9,278 nucleotides of DNA from Rhodobacteraceae bacterium UBA6273. Its GTDB lineage: Bacteria; Pseudomonadota; Alphaproteobacteria; Rhodobacterales; Rhodobacteraceae. This document shows positions 6,420 through 9,278 of this stretch, in pieces. Position numbers and translations under genes: made by a program. The number at the start of each line of letters is the position of its first letter. Positions within the stretch are counted from its first letter, which is position 1. Below the pieces are notes generated by a model that searched no databases, was not told the DNA's origin, and was given only the letters and a program-made list of their open reading frames with translations. The stretch lies in assembly GCA_002440625.1 (NCBI GenBank), contig DJUV01000141.1, positions 1 to 9,278 of the forward strand, given 5' to 3'.

Positions 6420-7808
6420 TCAGGCAATGTCGTAAGGCAGCACGCCGCGCCGGTCGGGATCGACGCGGAGCTGCCGTTCGAGCGGCGGGACCGAGCGTTG
6501 GTGGCAATCGGCCCGCTCGCAGATGCGGCAGGAAATGCCGATAGGCTCGAAGGCGCGGGCGTTGCTCGTGTCCATGTCGTCGGCATAGACGAGGTTGCGG
6601 GCATGGCTGATCTCGCAGCCCAAGCCAATGGCATAGCGGCGGACCGGGGCGTGGAAAGATCCGCCGGGTTTTGAGACATCGCGGGCGAGGCAGAAGTAGC
6701 GCACGCCGTCGGGCGTTTCGGCAAGCTGGCGTAGGAACCGTCCCGGCGTTTCGAAGGCCTGATGGGCGTTCCAGAGCGGGCAGGCGCCGCCGAAGCGGGC
6801 GAACTGAAGCCTTGTGGCCGAGTGACGCTTGGTGATCGTTCCCGCCTGATCGACGCGGACGAAGAAGAAGGGGATGCCCTTGAGACCCGGCCGTTGCAGC
6901 GTGGAAAGCCGGTGCGCCACTTGTTCGATGGAGGCACCGAAAAGGTCGGAAAGCCGTTCGAGGTCGTGCCGCGTCTCGCGCGCCGCGGCGAGGAAGGTCT
7001 GGTAGGGCAGAAGTGCCGCCCCGGCGAAATAGTTGGCAAGGCCGATCTTGGCGATCGACCGCGCGGTGCCGGTCTGGAACCGTGCGAGGTCAAGCGTCGC
7101 TTCCAGCAGGTCGTTCTGGGCCAGAAGGGCGATCTGGTGGAGAAGCTGAAAGCGCTGGGTCGGCGGCAGGGCGCGTGTGGAGAGCGTCAGCACCTTGTCA
7201 TCCAGCCGCCGCACCTCGCCGGTATCGGCGAAGCGCAAGGAATAGCCGCGCTGCGATAGTGCGGCCCGGGCGCGGTCGATCAGCTGCGAAGGTTCGGTTC
7301 CTGCAAAGCGTTCTGCCGCACGGTCCACCGCGTCGATATAATTGTCGCAATAGTGAAAGAAGTCGCGGACCTCTTCCCAGGGCGAGGCGGCCGAGGCGCC
7401 ACCCTCGCGGCCAAGTGCTTCGTCCAGCGAGGCCAGGCGTTCATGGGTCTGGCGATAGGCGCGGTGCAGTTCAAGGAAGGCCCGCGCCAGCATCGGCGCG
7501 TTTGAGGCGGCAAGGCGCAGGTCGGCGATGGGCGGCGCCGTATCGGCAAAGACCGGATCGGCCAGCGCCTCGCGCATGTCGGAGACCATGCGCTCGGCAT
7601 CGCCCGCCGCAAGCTCTGTCACGTCAAGGCCGAATTCGCCGGCAAGGGCCAGCACCACGGCGGCGGAGACCGGACGATGGTTGTTCTCCATCTGGTTCAG
7701 GTAGGGCAGCGACACGCCAAGCTTGGCCGCGAAGGCCTTCTGCGTCAGGCCAAGCCTAGCGCGCGTCTCGCGCAGCTTGACGCCGGCGTAAAGCTTCTGG
7801 ATCGCCAT
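6420..7808 (-). CDS. ScfR/PccR-like XRE regulator of short-chain acyl-CoA metabolism
   Basis: A transcription factor of 462 residues with the ScfR architecture (short-chain fatty acyl-CoA regulators; PccR, RamB relatives). An XRE/Cro helix-turn-helix occupies about residues 9-66 (KLRETRARLGLTQKAFAAKL, then SLPYLNQMENNHRPVS). A middle IrrE/DUF955-like region follows at about 150-275, ending in GLANYFAGAALLPY. The C-terminal domain has FGGACPLWNAHQAFETPGRF (339-358) and a cysteine cluster SCRICERADCHQR (C427, C430, C435), as in the family. Where an IrrE protease would have HExxH, this protein has HQIALL (224-229), so proteolysis is not expected; an acyl-CoA-sensing role is inferred from relatives. 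The ATG at 7808 is preceded by a G-rich stretch. The palindrome at 7845-7856 suggests autoregulation. Its metabolic target is not evident in the window: neither propionyl-CoA carboxylase nor glyoxylate-cycle genes are present. Confidence 0.88.
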   Translation of the reverse strand: MAIQKLYAGVKLRETRARLGLTQKAFAAKLGVSLPYLNQMENNHRPVSAAVVLALAGEFGLDVTELAAGDAERMVSDMREALADPVFADTAPPIADLRLAASNAPMLARAFLELHRAYRQTHERLASLDEALGREGGASAASPWEEVRDFFHYCDNYIDAVDRAAERFAGTEPSQLIDRARAALSQRGYSLRFADTGEVRRLDDKVLTLSTRALPPTQRFQLLHQIALLAQNDLLEATLDLARFQTGTARSIAKIGLANYFAGAALLPYQTFLAAARETRHDLERLSDLFGASIEQVAHRLSTLQRPGLKGIPFFFVRVDQAGTITKRHSATRLQFARFGGACPLWNAHQAFETPGRFLRQLAETPDGVRYFCLARDVSKPGGSFHAPVRRYAIGLGCEISHARNLVYADDMDTSNARAFEPIGISCRICERADCHQRSVPPLERQLRVDPDRRGVLPYDIA

Positions 7809-7825
7809 GCCGCGCCCCCCGGGGA

Positions 7826-7856
7826 TTTGCCGCTTTGCACGCTAGCTTTGCAAAGC
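7826..7856. promoter_or_regulatory. Likely ScfR/PccR-type operator upstream of the regulator gene
   Basis: GCTTTGCAAAGC at 7845-7856 is a perfect 12-base palindrome containing TTTGCAAA. Two further TTTGC half-sites lie at 7826-7830 and 7834-7838, on the side nearer the start codon, so the minus strand reads three GCAAA motifs in a row. PccR of Rhodobacter sphaeroides is reported, from memory, to bind paired TTTGCAAA sequences. The cluster fills the 61-base gap between the MFS stop and the ScfR start and ends 18 bases before the latter, a position suited to autorepression. Only one copy is perfect, and its spacing to the next half-site is not the canonical four bases. Confidence 0.6.
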
Positions 7857-7869
7857 CTCTCCCGCAAGC

Positions 7870-9090
7870 CTAGCCTTGCCCGATCTGACGCGCCCGGACG
7901 ATCACCCACAGGGCCGCCAGAAGCGACAGCAAGGCCGCGCCAAGCATCAGGAGCACGAGCGGCAGCGGCCCGGTTTCCTTCGTCAGGACGGCCCCCGCCA
8001 ACGCCGACAGCGCCGCGCCGCCGCCGATCAGGATCGCGCCGCCGATCCCTGCTGCCGAAGCGGCGAGCGCGGGCCGGACCGACAACATCCCGGCATTGGC
8101 GCTTGGCAGGAGAAGGCCGTTGCCGAGGCCGATCAGCACGATGAAGCCGAAAAAGACGTTCGGTCCGTCGATCCCCACGGCAACAAGTACGGCCAGCGCC
8201 GCCATCGCCACCAGCGTCGCCACCGCGCCCAGCATCATCATCCGGTTTATGCCAAGCCGCACGGTGTAGACGCCCGAGAGGAAGTTGCCGGCCATGTAGC
8301 CAAGCGCCGGGGCGCCGAAGTAAAGGCCAAGCAGGGCCGGGTCGAGGCGATAGATCTCGGTCCCGACGAAGGGCGCGCCGCCGAGATAGGCGAAGAACAC
8401 GCCCGAGGCGAAGGCGGCGGCAAGGCAATAGCCCCAGAACCGCTGCGACCGGAAAAGTGCCGGGTACTGCCGCGCCTGATCGAGGAAGGAGGTTTCCTGA
8501 CCGCCCCCCGTCTCGCCAAGGTCGCGCCAGATCAGTGCGTAAAGGCCGATGCCGCCGGCCAGCAGAAGCACGAAGGACGCCTGCCAGCCGAAAGCCTCAT
8601 CCAGCGCGCCGCCGATCACCGGGCCGACCATCGGAACGATCGACATGCCCATGGTGACGTAGCCGATCATCGAGGCGGCGCGGTCCTGATCCACCATATC
8701 GCGGACGATGGCGCGGGAGAGAACGAAGCCCACGGCAATTGCGGCCTGCGCCATGCGGAAGACCATGAAGCTGACATAGCCCGGCGCGAAGATGGCGCCG
8801 ACGGTCGTCACGATGAAGATGCCTGTCACGGCGAGGAGGACGGGCCGCCGCCCGTAGCGGTCAGCAATCGGCCCGATCAGAAGCTGCACCAGCGCCGTCA
8901 TCGCAAGGTAGGCCGACAGCGACAGCTGCATCAGATGGTAATCGACCCCGAAATACCGCGCCATCGACGGCAGCGAGGGCAGGAAGATGTTGAGCGACAG
9001 TGCCGGCAGCGCCGCGACCATGACCAGCGTCAGGATATGGGGCGGCGTCGAACGGTCAAGAAACCGGGTGGGAGGCATCGCGGAGGCCAT
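7870..9090 (-). CDS. Bcr/CflA-type MFS multidrug/metabolite exporter
   Basis: A 406-residue inner-membrane transporter of the drug:H+ antiporter-1 type with about twelve hydrophobic segments. MFS motif A is at GPIADRYGRRPV (73-84) between helices 2 and 3. RAIVRDMVD (126-134) and the motif C region SIVPMVGPVIGG (150-161) are typical of the Bcr/CflA subfamily, with its early SLNIFLPSLPSM (32-43) signature. The substrate cannot be read from the sequence; proteins of this family export drugs, sulfonamides or amino acids. The ATG at 9090 is preceded by GGACGGGGAT; an in-frame ATG at 9078 lacks a ribosome site. It lies 56 bases after the DUF486 gene and 61 before the ScfR gene, all on one strand, so shared transcription is possible. 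I see no truncation. Confidence 0.9.
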   Translation of the reverse strand: MASAMPPTRFLDRSTPPHILTLVMVAALPALSLNIFLPSLPSMARYFGVDYHLMQLSLSAYLAMTALVQLLIGPIADRYGRRPVLLAVTGIFIVTTVGAIFAPGYVSFMVFRMAQAAIAVGFVLSRAIVRDMVDQDRAASMIGYVTMGMSIVPMVGPVIGGALDEAFGWQASFVLLLAGGIGLYALIWRDLGETGGGQETSFLDQARQYPALFRSQRFWGYCLAAAFASGVFFAYLGGAPFVGTEIYRLDPALLGLYFGAPALGYMAGNFLSGVYTVRLGINRMMMLGAVATLVAMAALAVLVAVGIDGPNVFFGFIVLIGLGNGLLLPSANAGMLSVRPALAASAAGIGGAILIGGGAALSALAGAVLTKETGPLPLVLLMLGAALLSLLAALWVIVRARQIGQG

Positions 9091-9146
9091 ATCCCCGTCC
9101 TATGGGCTTTGCTCTGCCTCGTCCACGCCGAAACCGCGCGCCTTCA

Positions 9147-9278
9147 TCACCATTTGTGAAAGATGAAGAAGGCCCCACAGGCGATCAGCGAAAAGCCGAT
9201 CAGGTGGTTCCAGCTCAGCGGTTCCTTCAGGTAGAGGACCGAGAAGATGGCGAAGACCGACAGGGTGATGACCTCCTG
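9147..9278 (-). CDS. DUF486 (DMT-type) small membrane protein, C-terminal fragment
   Basis: I translated the right edge of the minus strand: 43 codons plus a TGA at 9147-9149, reading QEVITLSVFAIFSVLYLKEP and ending in GAFFIFHKW. The QEVITL...FSVLYLKEPL-W-NH pattern and the terminal FFIFHKW are characteristic of the DUF486 family of small (about 115-residue) four-helix proteins related to the drug/metabolite transporter superfamily. The first two thirds lie outside the window. Its function is not established. It is upstream of the MFS gene on the same strand. Confidence 0.85.
   Translation of the reverse strand, partial: QEVITLSVFAIFSVLYLKEPLSWNHLIGFSLIACGAFFIFHKW

Noticed and set aside
6296..7093. 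N-terminal extension of the pabB frame to 643 residues
   Set aside because: The extra region overlaps the ScfR gene in another frame and is Ser/Arg/Pro-rich without domain character. PabB homology begins near the ATG at 6295.
7876..9159. 427-codon plus-strand frame opposite the MFS exporter
   Set aside because: It is extremely rich in Arg, Gln, His and Asp, the expected reverse complement of hydrophobic membrane codons. It is not a protein-like sequence.

Overview
The window is high-GC, tightly packed bacterial DNA. The mix of genes points to an alphaproteobacterium, most likely of the Rhodobacteraceae: an alphaproteobacterial-type choline importer (ChoX/ChoW), BetI/BetA, an ScfR-type short-chain acyl-CoA regulator with a TTTGCAAA palindrome in front of it, and overlapping pabB/pabC. 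This is inferred from protein families and base composition read by eye. No rRNA or other taxonomic marker is present. I see ten protein genes, two cut by the window edges, and no tRNA, rRNA, insertion sequence, CRISPR array or phage gene. No intergenic stretch exceeds about 210 bases.

Region 1 (1-3980) is a choline to glycine betaine module. On the minus strand, choX (periplasmic choline-binding protein) is followed by choW (ABC permease), which runs off the left edge; a ChoV-type ATPase is expected beyond it. Diverging on the plus strand are betI (TetR-type choline-responsive repressor) and betA (choline dehydrogenase). The 211-base divergent gap carries two nearly identical inverted repeats with core ATTGA-N4-TCAAT, one in front of choX and one in front of betI. 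They are the natural candidates for BetI operators controlling uptake and oxidation together. betB, often found between betI and betA, is absent here.

Region 2 (4049-4576) is a small DUF1003 inner-membrane protein downstream of betA. It meets the next block tail to tail with one base between the stop codons.

Region 3 (4578-9278) is entirely on the minus strand. In transcription order it holds the end of a DUF486 small membrane protein, a Bcr/CflA-type MFS exporter, an ScfR/PccR-like XRE regulator, pabB (aminodeoxychorismate synthase component I) and pabC (aminodeoxychorismate lyase). pabB and pabC overlap by 37 bases and form the p-aminobenzoate branch of folate synthesis. The 61-base gap in front of the regulator contains a perfect 12-base palindrome and two further half-sites resembling the known PccR target, which suggests autoregulation.

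Most of the content is well-understood metabolism. I do not see a novel system. The observations most worth checking are the paired BetI boxes with another palindrome between them, the ScfR autoregulatory site, the loss of the protease motif in ScfR, and the hairpins between choX and choW.
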